NCBI RefSeq assembly: GCF_020179755.1
Contig: NZ_JAIUCY010000002.1
Span: 434,001-498,000, forward strand
Direction: 5' to 3'
DNA: 64,000 nucleotides
Origin: Herbaspirillum sp. alder98
GTDB lineage: Bacteria; Pseudomonadota; Gammaproteobacteria; Burkholderiales; Burkholderiaceae_D
The position numbers and the translations under genes were made by a program. Of this stretch, positions 27,715 to 38,968 are shown in pieces. The notes beneath the pieces were generated by a model, which was not told the DNA's origin, made no database searches, and was given only the letters and a program-made list of their open reading frames with translations. How positions within the stretch are numbered: the first letter of the stretch is position 1; every line of letters starts with the position of its first letter.

Positions 27715-28798
27715 GCGCCCGCTCCCTCGGCCGGCAGCACCGCCAGATCGCGGGCCTGCCACGACAGGCGCACCCGCACACCCGGCTGCGGCAGTTGGGC
27801 GAACAGGCCTTCGGTGGCCGCCACCGACAACACGCCGCCGCCGTCCAGGCCAACCGTCAGGTGCAATTCGGCGCCGGTGTAACTGGCTTCGCGCACCGCG
27901 CCCTCGACGCTGTTGGGGCCGCTGACGGCGCCATCGGCCTCGGCCAGCTCGATGCGCTCGGGCCGCAGCAGGAACAGCGGCGACTGGCCGCCCGCGCCAT
28001 CGCTGGCCAGGCGCAGCGGCACGCCCTCGGCGCTGAAATGCCCGGTCGCCGTGAACACGCCACCGCCCTCGGCACGCGCCGCGATCAGGTTGGCCTGGCC
28101 GACGAACTCGCCCACGAAACGGTTGGCCGGTTCGCGGTACAACTGCAGGGGCGTGCCCACTTGCTGCAGGTGACCACTGCCCAGGATACCGATGCGATCC
28201 GACAGGCCCAGCGCTTCCTGCTGGTCGTGCGTGACCATCACGGTGGTGATGCCGACATCGCGCTGCAGGCGACGCAACTCGGCCTGCATCTCGCGGCGCA
28301 ACTTGGCGTCCAGGTTCGACAGCGGCTCGTCCAGCAGCAACACCTGGGGCCGGATCGCTAGCGCCCGCGCAATCGCCACCCGTTGCTGCTGGCCGCCCGA
28401 CAACTGGTGCGGCATGCGCTGCGCCAGTTCGGACAACCGCACCAGGGCCAGCATCTCCTCGACCCGGGCCGCAATCTCACGGCCCTTCTGACGCCGCACG
28501 CGCAAGCCATAGGCCACGTTGTCGAACACATTCAGGTGCGGGAACAGCGCATAGCTCTGGAACACCATGCCGATGTCACGCTGGTGCGGCGGCAGGCGCG
28601 TGATGTCGCGCCCGCCGATCACCACGCTGCCGCTGGTGGGTTCGAGAAACCCCGCCACGATATTGAGCAGCGTGGTCTTGCCGCAGCCACTGGGGCCCAG
28701 CAGCGAGAAGAACTCGCCCTGGGCGATCGCCAGGTCCACGCCATCCAGCGCCTGCAGGGCGCCGAAGCGCCTGGTTACGCCATGGATGTCGATTGCAC

Positions 28799-28802
<4 letters not shown>
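27711..28802 (-). CDS. ABC transporter ATPase, PotA-like
   Basis: 363 residues. Walker A GPSGCGKTT, Q-loop FQSYALFPH, signature LSGGQQQR, Walker B VLLLDEPLSNLD and the switch histidine in THDQQEA are intact; a TOBE domain fills roughly 240-360. It drives import by the two permeases encoded downstream. It overlaps the binding-protein stop and the permease start by 4 bp each (ATGA), so the transporter genes are tightly coupled. Confidence 0.94.
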
Positions 28803-29917
<1,115 letters not shown>

Positions 29918-29960
29918 GCGGTTCTCCAGATGTTGTTTGATCGCAATGGGCTCAGGTTTT

Positions 29961-31976
29961 CTATACATTGGCCGGCACTGCCGGCCCGCTACAGGCTTGC
30001 ACTTCACGTTCGAAATGGGCCGCAGCCTGCGCCAGCGCGGGCTCACTGGCCAGCGCCTGCGGGAAGCCCTCGGGCAATCCGGCCAGCACCGCGTCGAAGG
30101 CGCGGCGGCGCTTGCGGGCTCGCACCGCCGCTGGCTGCGCGAACAAGGCGGCATTGAAGCGGTCCAGCAGCGCTGCCGGAAATACGCGCTCCCAGGCGTC
30201 GCGCTCGGCCCCGAAACGACTGGGGGCCGCATGCGGCTGCGCGCGCAAGGCATCGGTGGCGACTGCATCGATGCTCACGCCGCTCTGGCTGGCACGCAGC
30301 GCCACGCCATAGTCGCGACGGGCCGCATCGACCGACAGCAAGCCACGCTTGACGTCGGTCAGCACCGCTTCGGGCAGCCGCGCAAACGGGTCGCCCCAGC
30401 CGCCGCCGCCAGGGGTCTGGATCAGGATCTCGTCGCCGGCCGAGACCGGCAGCAAGTCGATCTTGCCCAACTCGCGCGGGCTTTCGCCGGGGCGCTGCAA
30501 GACCAGCCGGGCCGGCGCGCCGGGGCCGCCGCCTTGCGTACCCCAGGGACGAAAGCGCAGGCGTTCCATGCCACGCGCCAGCACCGCGCTATCGTCCTGC
30601 AGGATACGGAAACGGATTTCCTGGCCGCTGCCACCGCGCCATTGACCGGCGCCCGCCGAGTCCGGCCGCAGGCCGTAGCGCACGATCTCGACGCCGGTCT
30701 CGGCCTCGACCGTCTCGACCGGGTTGTTGGAGAGGTTCGAAATACTGCTGTCGCGCCCATCGGCGCCGTCGAAGCCACGTCGCGCGCCCGTGCCACCGAC
30801 CATCGGTTCGACCACCTGCACGTTCTGGCCATGACCGTGGCGTGACGGCTCGGCCACCACCACCGGAATGATGGTGCCGCCGCTGGCGGCCGGCATCAGT
30901 TCCGGCAACGCCTGCCCCAGTACCCCGTTGAGCACGTCGTTGACGCGCACGGCGGCGGCATGACGCACGCCCACCGCCGCGCCGGCCAGCGGATTGACCA
31001 CGCTGCCGGCCGGCGCGATCACGGACACCGGCGCCAGCAGCCCGGCATTGATCGGCACGGTCTTGTCGAGCGTGGCCACCAGCGCCAGGATGCGCAGCGT
31101 CAGCCAGGCATGCGGCAAGCCGTGGCTGGGAATATTGATGGCGGCGGCGACCTGCGGATCGCTGCCGGTGAAGTCGAGCGTGATGTCGCCATCGTTGAGG
31201 GTGACGGCCAGCGCGATGCGCACCGGCAAGCCGGCGCCGGCTTCGTCATCCAGGTAATCGGTGAAACGATAGGTACCGGCCGGGACTTGCCGCAACACCG
31301 CCCGCGCCCGCATGGCCGCGTACTCGACCAGGTCGGACTGCGCATCGAGGAAGGCTGTCGCACCGTGCTGGCCGAGCGTCTGTGCCACGCGCTCGCGGCC
31401 GGTGGCCAGCGCCCCGAGCATGGCCTTGAGGTCGCCCATGTTGGCGTCGGGCGTGCGGCTGTTGGCGCGGAACAGCAGCGCCACGTCTTCATTCAGGCGC
31501 CCTGCCCGCATGATCTTCAGGGGCGGAATCTGCAGGCCTTCCTGGAAGATCTCGTGGTTGGTCGGCGAGATGCTGCTGGGGACCTTGCCACCGACGTCGG
31601 AGGCATGCAGGAAACCCCAGCCGTAACCGACGATGCGCCCCTCGTGAAAATACGGCTCGATCACCTGCAGGTCCGGCAAGTGGGTCGCCAGGCCGCGCGA
31701 GCGATACGGATCGTTGGTCAGGATCACGTCGCCCGGGACCAGCTCGCCCACTGCTTCGATGGTGGTGCTGCAATCGAGGCCGACGAAGCCCGACACCCCC
31801 AGCGCGCGGGGATAGGCAAAGAATTTTCCATCCAGGCCCACCAGCGCGCAGCAGAAGTCGGCGGTTTCCTTGACGTACAGGGTGCGACCGGTGCGTTGCA
31901 GGGTCAGGCACATCTCTTCGGCGATCGCGGTCAGCTTGTTGCCGAGGATCTCGATACTGATCGGGTCGAGTTTCAT
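29961..31976 (-). CDS. hyuB: Hydantoinase/oxoprolinase subunit B (HyuB), long form
   Basis: 671 residues. The N-terminal 520 or so match the HyuB family (DPISIEILGNKLTAIAEEM at the start, LTNDPYRSRGLATHLPDL, and TPGGGGWGDP near 540), which with HyuA opens cyclic amides such as hydantoins or 5-oxoproline using ATP. The usual HyuB is about 520-590 residues; here the protein continues about 110 residues past GGGGWGDP, ending in an Ala/Arg-rich helical tail with no family match that I recognise. It is coupled to hyuA by an ATGA overlap. Confidence 0.9.
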   Translation of the reverse strand: MKLDPISIEILGNKLTAIAEEMCLTLQRTGRTLYVKETADFCCALVGLDGKFFAYPRALGVSGFVGLDCSTTIEAVGELVPGDVILTNDPYRSRGLATHLPDLQVIEPYFHEGRIVGYGWGFLHASDVGGKVPSSISPTNHEIFQEGLQIPPLKIMRAGRLNEDVALLFRANSRTPDANMGDLKAMLGALATGRERVAQTLGQHGATAFLDAQSDLVEYAAMRARAVLRQVPAGTYRFTDYLDDEAGAGLPVRIALAVTLNDGDITLDFTGSDPQVAAAINIPSHGLPHAWLTLRILALVATLDKTVPINAGLLAPVSVIAPAGSVVNPLAGAAVGVRHAAAVRVNDVLNGVLGQALPELMPAASGGTIIPVVVAEPSRHGHGQNVQVVEPMVGGTGARRGFDGADGRDSSISNLSNNPVETVEAETGVEIVRYGLRPDSAGAGQWRGGSGQEIRFRILQDDSAVLARGMERLRFRPWGTQGGGPGAPARLVLQRPGESPRELGKIDLLPVSAGDEILIQTPGGGGWGDPFARLPEAVLTDVKRGLLSVDAARRDYGVALRASQSGVSIDAVATDALRAQPHAAPSRFGAERDAWERVFPAALLDRFNAALFAQPAAVRARKRRRAFDAVLAGLPEGFPQALASEPALAQAAAHFEREVQACSGPAVPANV

Positions 31977-34081
31977 GCCGCATCTCCCAGGCCATCGACA
32001 GGTTTCAGGTGCAGGTTGCCCTGCGGATCGGTGCGTGCCTGCCATCCTGGCAGCAGCACGATCGTGGTGTCTTCCTGCTCGATCACGGCCGGGCCGTCCA
32101 GCAGGTCGCCGGCGCCCAGCGCACTGCGATCAAATACGCCGGCATCCTGCCAGCGGTCGCGCAGGTATACCTGACGCCGCCCGCGGGGCGTGGGCCGGCC
32201 GCTACCGCTGGCGATGTGGGCACTGCTGGCCTTGGCCAGGCGACCGACGATGGCCAGGCGGATGGTCGACACCTCGACCGGCGCCTGCTGGTCGCGAAAG
32301 CCGTACAGGCGTTCGTGTTCACGGTGGAAAGCCTCGCGCAGCACGGCCGCGTCGAGCGGCGTCGGCAGGCTTTCGGGCAAGGTCACGTTCAATTCATACG
32401 CCTGGCCGGCATAGCGCATATCGAGCGCATGACGCAGTTGCGGCGCCTGGCTGGCCTCTTGCATGCCTTGCTGCGCCAGCCATTGGGTGGCGTCATCGCC
32501 CAGCGCCGACCAGATGCGAACGACCTCCGCTGCGCTGGCGTCATCGATGGCGACCCGCAGGCTGCGCACGAAGTCGCGCCGCAGGTCGGAGGTGGCTGCG
32601 CCCAGGGCGCAGAAAGTGCCCGGCTTCTGTGGCACCAGCACATGTTTCAGGCCGGCCTCCTCGGCCAGCCAGTTGGCGTGCGTGGGACCGGCGCCGCCAA
32701 ACGGCACCAGGGCGAATTCGGCCGGATCGAGGCCGCGTTGGGCCAGGCTCTTGCGCAGTTCGGACGCCATCTGCGCGGTCGCGATGGCCAGCGCACCGGC
32801 AGCGGCACGTACTGGCGCGTCGGCTCCGCTCTGGCCCAGCGCCTGGGCCACCTGCGCCAGGACCTGCACGGCGCGCTCCGGATACAGTTGCATGGCGCCG
32901 CCGACGAAGGCGTCGGGATCGAGCACGCCGGTGGCGAGATAGCAGTCGGTCACGGTCGCATCGACGCCGCCGCGGCCATAGCAGGCCGGGCCGGGGTCGG
33001 CGCCCGCGCTTTCGGGGCCGACCTTCAGCACGCCATGGGCATCGACCCGTATCCGCGAACCACCGCCGGCGCCGATAGCCGACACGCCCACCACCGGCAG
33101 CACCAGCGGCAGGCCGCCGATCTCGGTGCGGGTGACCATCTCGGCCTGGCCGTGGCGCGACACCGCGATGTCGCTGCTGGTGCCGCCCATGTCGAAGGTG
33201 ACGATGCCAGGCGTGTCCGATTCGACCGCCAGTCGCGCTGCCGCCACCACGCCCGAGGCTGGCCCCGACAAGACCGTGTCGATCGGCCGCGCCAATGCGC
33301 CGCGCAGCGACAGCGAACCGCCATTGGAGGCCGTCACCAGGATCGGCGCGGTCACGCCCAGCTCGGCGGCGAGCTGTTCGAGGCGCTCGAAATAGCGTTG
33401 CATCAACGGCTGTATATAGGCATTGAGCGAGGCCACCACAGTGCGCTCATATTCACGAATCTCGGGCCAGGTCTGGGCCGCCGACAACACCGCCACGCCA
33501 TTGGAGGCCGCTGGCAGCGCTGCCTGCAAGGCCTGGGCCAGTTCGGCTTCGCGCTCGGGCTGCAGATAGCCGTTGATCAGCATCAGCACCACGGCATCGG
33601 CGCCGAGCGTGGCCAACTGGGCGGCGACGCTCGCAATTTCATCGGCTTGCGGCCAGCGGGTCACCGCACCGTGGCGGTCAAAGCGCGCACCGATCTCGAT
33701 GACTCTCTCACGTGGCAGGAAAGGCTCTTCGCGGGTCGCATGAAAGTCGAACGACGACGGCATGCGCGCGCGCCCGATCTCGAGCACATCGCGAAAACCT
33801 TCGCTGGTGACCAGCGCCACCCTGGCGCCACGGCGCTGGATGATGGCGTTCAAGCCGATGGTGGTGCCATGCATCAGCACCGCCACGTCGGCGGGCGCCA
33901 GCTCACACTTGGCGATCAGCGCGGCCAGGCCGTCGCGCACCGCCAGCGCCGGGTCGGCGGGCGTGCTGGGCTGCTTGTGGTAGGCGAATTGCTGGCGCTG
34001 CGGATGGTACAGGACGAAGTCGGTGAAGGTGCCGCCGACATCGATACCGATGCGCGCGCCTGCCGGGGGGACTGGATTCAC
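31973..34081 (-). CDS. hyuA: Hydantoinase/oxoprolinase subunit A (HyuA)
   Basis: 702 residues from a GTG at 34081 with GGAG eight bases upstream; the frame is open to an ATG at 34138 that has no ribosome site. The actin-like ATPase signature GIDVGGTFTDFVLY lies at 11-24 and a second phosphate motif, VTFDMGGTSSDIAV, at about 285-300. HyuA binds ATP and the ring substrate and works with HyuB. First gene of the operon hyuA-hyuB-binding lipoprotein-ATPase-two permeases, divergent from an M81 metallopeptidase. 5-Oxoprolinase, N-methylhydantoinase and acetophenone-carboxylase-like enzymes share this family, so the substrate is open. Confidence 0.92.
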   Translation of the reverse strand: MNPVPPAGARIGIDVGGTFTDFVLYHPQRQQFAYHKQPSTPADPALAVRDGLAALIAKCELAPADVAVLMHGTTIGLNAIIQRRGARVALVTSEGFRDVLEIGRARMPSSFDFHATREEPFLPRERVIEIGARFDRHGAVTRWPQADEIASVAAQLATLGADAVVLMLINGYLQPEREAELAQALQAALPAASNGVAVLSAAQTWPEIREYERTVVASLNAYIQPLMQRYFERLEQLAAELGVTAPILVTASNGGSLSLRGALARPIDTVLSGPASGVVAAARLAVESDTPGIVTFDMGGTSSDIAVSRHGQAEMVTRTEIGGLPLVLPVVGVSAIGAGGGSRIRVDAHGVLKVGPESAGADPGPACYGRGGVDATVTDCYLATGVLDPDAFVGGAMQLYPERAVQVLAQVAQALGQSGADAPVRAAAGALAIATAQMASELRKSLAQRGLDPAEFALVPFGGAGPTHANWLAEEAGLKHVLVPQKPGTFCALGAATSDLRRDFVRSLRVAIDDASAAEVVRIWSALGDDATQWLAQQGMQEASQAPQLRHALDMRYAGQAYELNVTLPESLPTPLDAAVLREAFHREHERLYGFRDQQAPVEVSTIRLAIVGRLAKASSAHIASGSGRPTPRGRRQVYLRDRWQDAGVFDRSALGAGDLLDGPAVIEQEDTTIVLLPGWQARTDPQGNLHLKPVDGLGDAA

Positions 34082-34176
34082 TACGATAGCTCCGCAAAAG
34101 ACCGTCCTGCGCATGAGGCCGGCGCAGGAAAAGGTCACGATTTTAGGATGTGGTGCTGTTTAGAAGAAATACGATT

Positions 34177-34203
34177 TCCGAATTAGCATATTCGATATTC
34201 GGA
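34177..34203. promoter_or_regulatory. Inverted repeat between hyuA and the M81 gene
   Basis: TCCGAAT (34177-34183) is exactly complemented by ATTCGGA (34197-34203), spacer 13 bp. A third half-site, ATTCGG, lies at 34210-34215. The 207 bp divergent region is the most AT-rich in this part of the window. It is a candidate operator coordinating both transcripts. Confidence 0.5.
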
Positions 34204-34288
34204 CTTAGGATTCGGTTCATTATTCAATTAATGTCGATCAAAATCGACCCAATTCACCCAATCCACCCCTCTATCACAGGACGAGATC

Positions 34289-35809
34289 ATGCATATCGCC
34301 GTTGGCGGCTTCCAGCACGAGACTAACACTTTTAGCCAGGTCGCCGCCGGCTGGGCCGATTTCCTGGCGGCCGACACCTGGCCCGGCCTGCTGCAGGGGG
34401 ATGCATTGATCAGCCAGATGATGCCGACAGCCGGCACTGCGCCACGCAATATCCCGATTGCCGGCTTTATCGATGCCGCGCGCAATGCCGGCGCCCAGGG
34501 TCGGCTGCTGCCACTGGCCTGGAGCGCCGCCGGCCCGGCCGGGCGTGTGACCCGCGAGGCATTCGAGAACATGGCGGCGCTGCTGCTGGAGGGCTTGCGG
34601 CGGCAACCGGTCGACGCGGTCTACCTCGACCTGCACGGCGCAATGGCCGCCGAGCATGCCGACGACGCCGACGGCGAGCTGCTGCGCCGGGTGCGCGCGG
34701 TGATCGGGCCGCACGTGCCGCTGGTGGCCAGTCTCGACTTGCACGCCAATGTCTCGGCGCAGATGCTTGAGAGTGCCGACCTGCTGCTGGCCTATCGCAC
34801 CTATCCGCATACCGACATGGCCGCCACCGGAGCCGCCGTCTGGCACTGGCTTGCGCGACACCTGAGCGGTGCACCACGGGCGCATATGGCGTGGCAGCGC
34901 GTGCCTTTCCTGATCCCGATGTGCTGGCAGAGTACCGGTGCCGCGCCTGCCGACACCTTATATCGCACGCTGCAGCAGATCGAGACCCGCCACGCCGCGC
35001 AATTGTCCTTCGCCATGGGCTTTCCGGCCGCCGACGTGGCCAAGTGTGGACCGACCTTGTGGGCCTATGCCCACGATGACGAAACCGCCCAGCGCGCCGC
35101 GCGCGACATGCTCGACGCGGTGCTGGCCGCTGAAGCGCAGTTCGATGGCGAGATCCTCGACCCCGACCAGGCGGTGACACGGGCTCTGCAATTGTTGTGC
35201 GACGAAGGAACCGGCCCGGTGCTGATCGCCGACGCCCAGGACAATCCCGGCGCCGGTGGCAGCGCCGATACCACGGGCTTACTCAAGGCCTTGCTGGCGG
35301 CCGATGTGCCGCAGGCGGTGCTGGGCTTGCTGGTCGATCCGCAGGCAGCGCAACTGGCGCATGCCGCAGGTGTGGGCGCCAGCGTGTCACTGGCGTTGGG
35401 CGGCCGCTCAGGTGCGCCCGGCGACACCCCGTTACATGGTCATTTCATCGTGGAAAAACTGCACCCGGGCGAGGTCGAGGCCAGCGGCAGCGTATTCCGT
35501 GGCTATCGGCTGACGCTGGGGCCGAGCGCCTGCCTGCGCATTGCCGGCGTGCGCGTGGTGGTGGTGTCCAAGCCGGTGCAGTTACTGGATCTGGCGTTGC
35601 TGCGTTTCATCGGCATCGAACCGGCGCAGCAGCAGATCATCGTGCTCAAGAGTATGGTGCATTTTCGGGCCGACTTCGCGCCTCTGGCGCGGGCCATTCT
35701 GGTGTGCGCCGCGCCGGGCTTGCTGGCGCTGGACCCGGCGCTCATGCCCTGGACCAGGCTGCCCGACGGCGTGCGGCGCTCGCCGCGCAAGAGCGTCCCT
35801 CACCCCTGA
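34289..35809 (+). CDS. M81 family metallopeptidase (MlrC-like)
   Basis: 506 residues. The start MHIAVGGFQHETNTFS, LDLHGAMAAEHADDADGELL and SLDLHANVS are family M81 hallmarks, with His/Asp/Glu residues that bind zinc. MlrC from sphingomonads cleaves linearised microcystin, but most homologues lie beside hydantoinase or amino-acid-amide genes and probably hydrolyse small peptide-like amides. No signal peptide, so cytosolic. Divergent from hyuAB; I infer that it acts on the linear product of ring opening. A cytosolic amidohydrolase role is more likely than peptide toxin degradation. Confidence 0.88.
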   Translation: MHIAVGGFQHETNTFSQVAAGWADFLAADTWPGLLQGDALISQMMPTAGTAPRNIPIAGFIDAARNAGAQGRLLPLAWSAAGPAGRVTREAFENMAALLLEGLRRQPVDAVYLDLHGAMAAEHADDADGELLRRVRAVIGPHVPLVASLDLHANVSAQMLESADLLLAYRTYPHTDMAATGAAVWHWLARHLSGAPRAHMAWQRVPFLIPMCWQSTGAAPADTLYRTLQQIETRHAAQLSFAMGFPAADVAKCGPTLWAYAHDDETAQRAARDMLDAVLAAEAQFDGEILDPDQAVTRALQLLCDEGTGPVLIADAQDNPGAGGSADTTGLLKALLAADVPQAVLGLLVDPQAAQLAHAAGVGASVSLALGGRSGAPGDTPLHGHFIVEKLHPGEVEASGSVFRGYRLTLGPSACLRIAGVRVVVVSKPVQLLDLALLRFIGIEPAQQQIIVLKSMVHFRADFAPLARAILVCAAPGLLALDPALMPWTRLPDGVRRSPRKSVPHP

Positions 35810-36050
35810 GGGCCTTACGGACGACCACATCTTCGATACCAAGGTAAATTCAAATAACTTCTATAGCAAATAGATGCACCTGCCGCCAGAATCGCCTCTT
35901 TTCCCGGTTTCAGGTAATTTTTAAATGCGTTCACCATCGAAATTTTGAGATTCCTCTCGTCAGAAAATAAGAAATATCCTGATAGCCGAAGATATGGACC
36001 AAGCATACGATGCATCCATCGAATCAACTTGTTCCTCAAGAGGAAAGCAA

Positions 36051-36233
36051 ATGAACGTCCTTGACACCCTTCTGCAATTCGCCGAAACCACGCTGGTGTT
36101 TTATGTCGCCTATGTGGTTCTGGGTTCACTGGCGTTCGGTTTCTTGATCTGGCGTCGCGTGTACGCCACGCCCAAAGCGATCGAACGCCGCCTGCGGCCC
36201 CGGTTGCACGACTCCGATTCAAACGGTCGATAA
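36051..36233 (+). CDS. Small single-pass membrane protein
   Basis: 60 residues with AGAGGAAA just before the ATG and a terminator after the stop, so a genuine short gene. A hydrophobic segment at about 12-33 (TTLVFYVAYVVLGSLAFGFL) is followed by a strongly basic cytosolic tail (WRRVYATPKAIERRLRPRL). No family recognised. It stands alone between the M81 gene and polB. The 240 bp before it show no other gene. Confidence 0.65.
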   Translation: MNVLDTLLQFAETTLVFYVAYVVLGSLAFGFLIWRRVYATPKAIERRLRPRLHDSDSNGR

Positions 36234-36277
36234 GCCAGGCGACCAGACGCCGCTCCGCATCACCCCGATTTAGCATG

Positions 36278-36307
36278 GCTGGACTCTTCGGAGTCCGGCT
36301 TTTTTTT
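36278..36307 (+). terminator. Rho-independent terminator after the small membrane protein gene
   Basis: GCTGGACTC, a TTCG tetraloop and GAGTCCGGC form a nine-pair stem (one T-G), followed by eight T. It ends 16 bp before the convergent polB stop. Confidence 0.92.
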
Positions 36308-36322
36308 CGTCTTTACGTTGTC

Positions 36323-38758
36323 TCAAAACAGCAACTGCTGCGGTGACGTGATGCGGGCGAAACTGTCGTCGACGAAGGCCAGTATGGCGTCGGCCACCGG
36401 CGCCAGCTGGCGTTCGAGATAGTGCCCGTAGTCGATGGCCGCCGTGCGCTTTTCCAACGGTTCAGGGCCGGCGGTGGTCATCACGTAATTGATCCACCCA
36501 CCCTGCTGGTACTGCAATGGCCGGCCGTCGTCGAGATTGACCTGATCGGCCATGCGCGCGGCGCGCACATGCGGCGGCACGTTCTTTTCGTAGTGATCGA
36601 GCTGGCGCCGCAGCCGCTTGCGATAGACCAGCTGCGCATCAAGCCGGCCGGCCAGCAAGTCGGCGACATACCCGGTGATGTATTCGCGGTAAGGCTCGCC
36701 CCGAAAAATGCGCAGGTAAAGCGCCTGCTGGAACGCCTGGGCCAACGGCGTCCAGTCGGTGCGCACGGTCTCCAGGCCCTTGTAGGTCACCCGGTCGCTG
36801 CCGTCTGCAGCACGGACATAACCGGCATAGCGCTTCTTGCTGCCGATCTCGGCACCGCGCACGCTGGGCATCAGAAAGCGCTGGTAATGCACTTCGAACT
36901 GCAGCTCGAGCGCGCTCTCGAGCCCATATTGTTGTTGCAGGTGCTGGCGCCACCAGGCGTTGATGGAACGCGTCAGTTCGATGCCGATGGCGCGCGCGGT
37001 CTGGTCGTCATGAGCCCGCTTGAGCCAGACGAAGGTCGAGTCGGTATCGCCGTAGATGACTTCATAGCCCTGCGCTTCGATCAACTCGCGGGTCCGGTGC
37101 ATGATCTCGTGTCCGCGCCGGGTAATCGACGAGGCCAGGCGCGAATCGAAGAAACGGCAGACGGTCGAGCCCAGCACCCCGTAGAACGAGTTCATGATGA
37201 TCTTCAAGGCCTGCGACAGCGGCTGGTTGCCCTGCCGCTTGGCTTCGTCACGGCCCTGCCAGATCTGCTCGATGATGGCCGGCAGGCTGTGGCTGCGCCG
37301 CGAAAAGCGCGCCTCGTTGAAACCCGGCACCGTATCGGCCTCGGGCTCGACCAGCGTGCCTTCGATCAGCCCCACCGGATCGATCAGGAAGCTGCGGATG
37401 ATGGCCGGATAGAGGCTCTTGTAATCCAGCACCAGTACCGAGTCGTACAGGCCGGGGCGCGATTCCATCACGAAACCGCCCGGGCTGGCGATGGCCTCGG
37501 CGTCGCCCAGGTTGGGCGCGACATAGCCCTTGCGATGCATCTGCGGCAGGTACAGATGGGTGAAGGCGGCCACCGAGCCACCGGTGCGATCAACCGCCAG
37601 GCCGGTGACGGCGGCGCGTTCCAGCAGGAACGCCAGGATCCCGGTATGGGCGAAGATGCGGGTGACCAGCTCGCAATCCTTCAGGTTATAGATGGCCAGC
37701 GCGGCGCGGTCTTCGGCGAACATGCGGTCGATCTCATCCATCCGCTGGTAAGGCGTGGCGATCGCCTTGCCTTCACCCAGCAGCGTGCGGGCGACGTTTT
37801 CGAGACTGAACGAGGGAAAGCTCCAGAACGCCGAGCGCAGGCTTTCGATGCCATCGATCATCAGGCGCCCCGGCGCTGTCACCAGCATGTGATTGGCCCT
37901 GAAACCATGCTCGCGCCACTCGATCTTTCTGCCGCCCCGTCCCAGCTGCAACGGCACGCCGTACTTGTCGGCCTGCTTTTGCAGCACGTGCAGATCGAAC
38001 TGGATCAGGTTCCAGCCGATGATGGCGTCCGGATCGTGGCGCGCCATCCATTGGTTCAGGCACCCGATCAGCTCGGCCCGGCTGTCGCAGAAATGCAGGT
38101 CGAAGTCGACCGTCGCCATCTCACCGCTGGCCGGCCCGAGGACATAGACCGTGCGCTGGCCGCAGCCTTCCAGCGCAATCGAATACAGCTCGCCCTGCCA
38201 GCTGGTTTCGATGTCCAGCGACACCAGCCTGAGCCGGGGGCGATACTCGGGATGGGCCCTGATGCGGGCTTGCTGCAGGCTGCCATCGGCCTCGGGCACC
38301 CCCGAAAACAGCAGCGGCGCATTGATGAAGCGCTCCATCAGGTAACGCTCGGGTGGACGGATATCGGCCTCGAAAACGGTGATGCCGGCCTCGATCAGTT
38401 GCTTCTCTTTTTTCAGCAGCTGGCGGTACTGGCGGCTGTAAAGGCCCAGCACCGGATGCTGGCTAAAATCCTTCAGCTTCTCGAGCGCTCGCAAGGTGAA
38501 ACCTGCGGCCTCACCCAGCAATGCCTGCGTGCGTTCGCGGTCCTGCTCGCGCACGAAGGCCACAGCCTGTTGCGGCGGCAGGCACAGCCGCTGCGGACCG
38601 TCATCGGTGGCCAGCCATAACTCGATCTCGACCCCGGCCGGCGTGTCGCGCCAATGCCGCGTCAGCAGGAAGCCCGCGCGCTCGTGGCCTGGCGGCGCCT
38701 GTTCGGCCGGTTCATCGATTTGCCCACTGTCCTGCATCTGCACTGCGATCCCTGTCAT
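36323..38758 (-). CDS. polB: DNA polymerase II (family B)
   Basis: 811 residues against about 783 in E. coli. The 3'-5' exonuclease has ExoI DIET at 182-185 and GWNLIQFD at 248-255. Polymerase motif A is DYKSLYP (445-451), motif B KIIMNSFYG (519-527) and motif C YGDTDST (569-575). The C-terminus PQQLLF is a typical sliding-clamp-binding peptide. All catalytic residues are present. It restarts or bypasses stalled forks. The start is uncertain: an internal ATG at 38737 has AGGGA upstream, the ATG at 38758 none. I saw no CTGT-N8-ACAG LexA box upstream, so SOS control is not supported by sight. Confidence 0.95.
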   Translation of the reverse strand: MTGIAVQMQDSGQIDEPAEQAPPGHERAGFLLTRHWRDTPAGVEIELWLATDDGPQRLCLPPQQAVAFVREQDRERTQALLGEAAGFTLRALEKLKDFSQHPVLGLYSRQYRQLLKKEKQLIEAGITVFEADIRPPERYLMERFINAPLLFSGVPEADGSLQQARIRAHPEYRPRLRLVSLDIETSWQGELYSIALEGCGQRTVYVLGPASGEMATVDFDLHFCDSRAELIGCLNQWMARHDPDAIIGWNLIQFDLHVLQKQADKYGVPLQLGRGGRKIEWREHGFRANHMLVTAPGRLMIDGIESLRSAFWSFPSFSLENVARTLLGEGKAIATPYQRMDEIDRMFAEDRAALAIYNLKDCELVTRIFAHTGILAFLLERAAVTGLAVDRTGGSVAAFTHLYLPQMHRKGYVAPNLGDAEAIASPGGFVMESRPGLYDSVLVLDYKSLYPAIIRSFLIDPVGLIEGTLVEPEADTVPGFNEARFSRRSHSLPAIIEQIWQGRDEAKRQGNQPLSQALKIIMNSFYGVLGSTVCRFFDSRLASSITRRGHEIMHRTRELIEAQGYEVIYGDTDSTFVWLKRAHDDQTARAIGIELTRSINAWWRQHLQQQYGLESALELQFEVHYQRFLMPSVRGAEIGSKKRYAGYVRAADGSDRVTYKGLETVRTDWTPLAQAFQQALYLRIFRGEPYREYITGYVADLLAGRLDAQLVYRKRLRRQLDHYEKNVPPHVRAARMADQVNLDDGRPLQYQQGGWINYVMTTAGPEPLEKRTAAIDYGHYLERQLAPVADAILAFVDDSFARITSPQQLLF

Positions 38759-38968
38759 TTTTCAAGTGCGCACAGCGAATGCGCAGGCGCGATTCTACTG
38801 CGTTGCCGGGATCGCTGCGGGCGCATTGTAAAGGCGTGCCAACACGCTTTTTCAGCTGCAAAGATTTTTCAAAAAAAACCACTCTTCTTGTCGCTTTGAA
38901 CGCCAAAAGCCAATGCCATGCTTGTGCCCGATACCTCCCTCGCTTCCTGACCGCAACCGATCCGCACC

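Noticed and set aside
32009..34186. 725-codon plus-strand frame opposite hyuA
   Set aside because: Low-complexity Gly/Arg/His-rich shadow; hyuA has intact motifs and a ribosome site.
35815..36276. 153-codon minus-strand frame across the small membrane protein gene
   Set aside because: No ribosome site or recognisable domain; the opposite 60-residue gene has both a Shine-Dalgarno and a terminator.
36422..38620. 732-codon plus-strand frame opposite polB
   Set aside because: Antisense shadow; DNA polymerase II motifs A, B and C are all intact on the other strand.
38740..38810. Possible LexA box before polB
   Set aside because: CTGT and ACAG occur but at the wrong spacing for CTGT-N8-ACAG.
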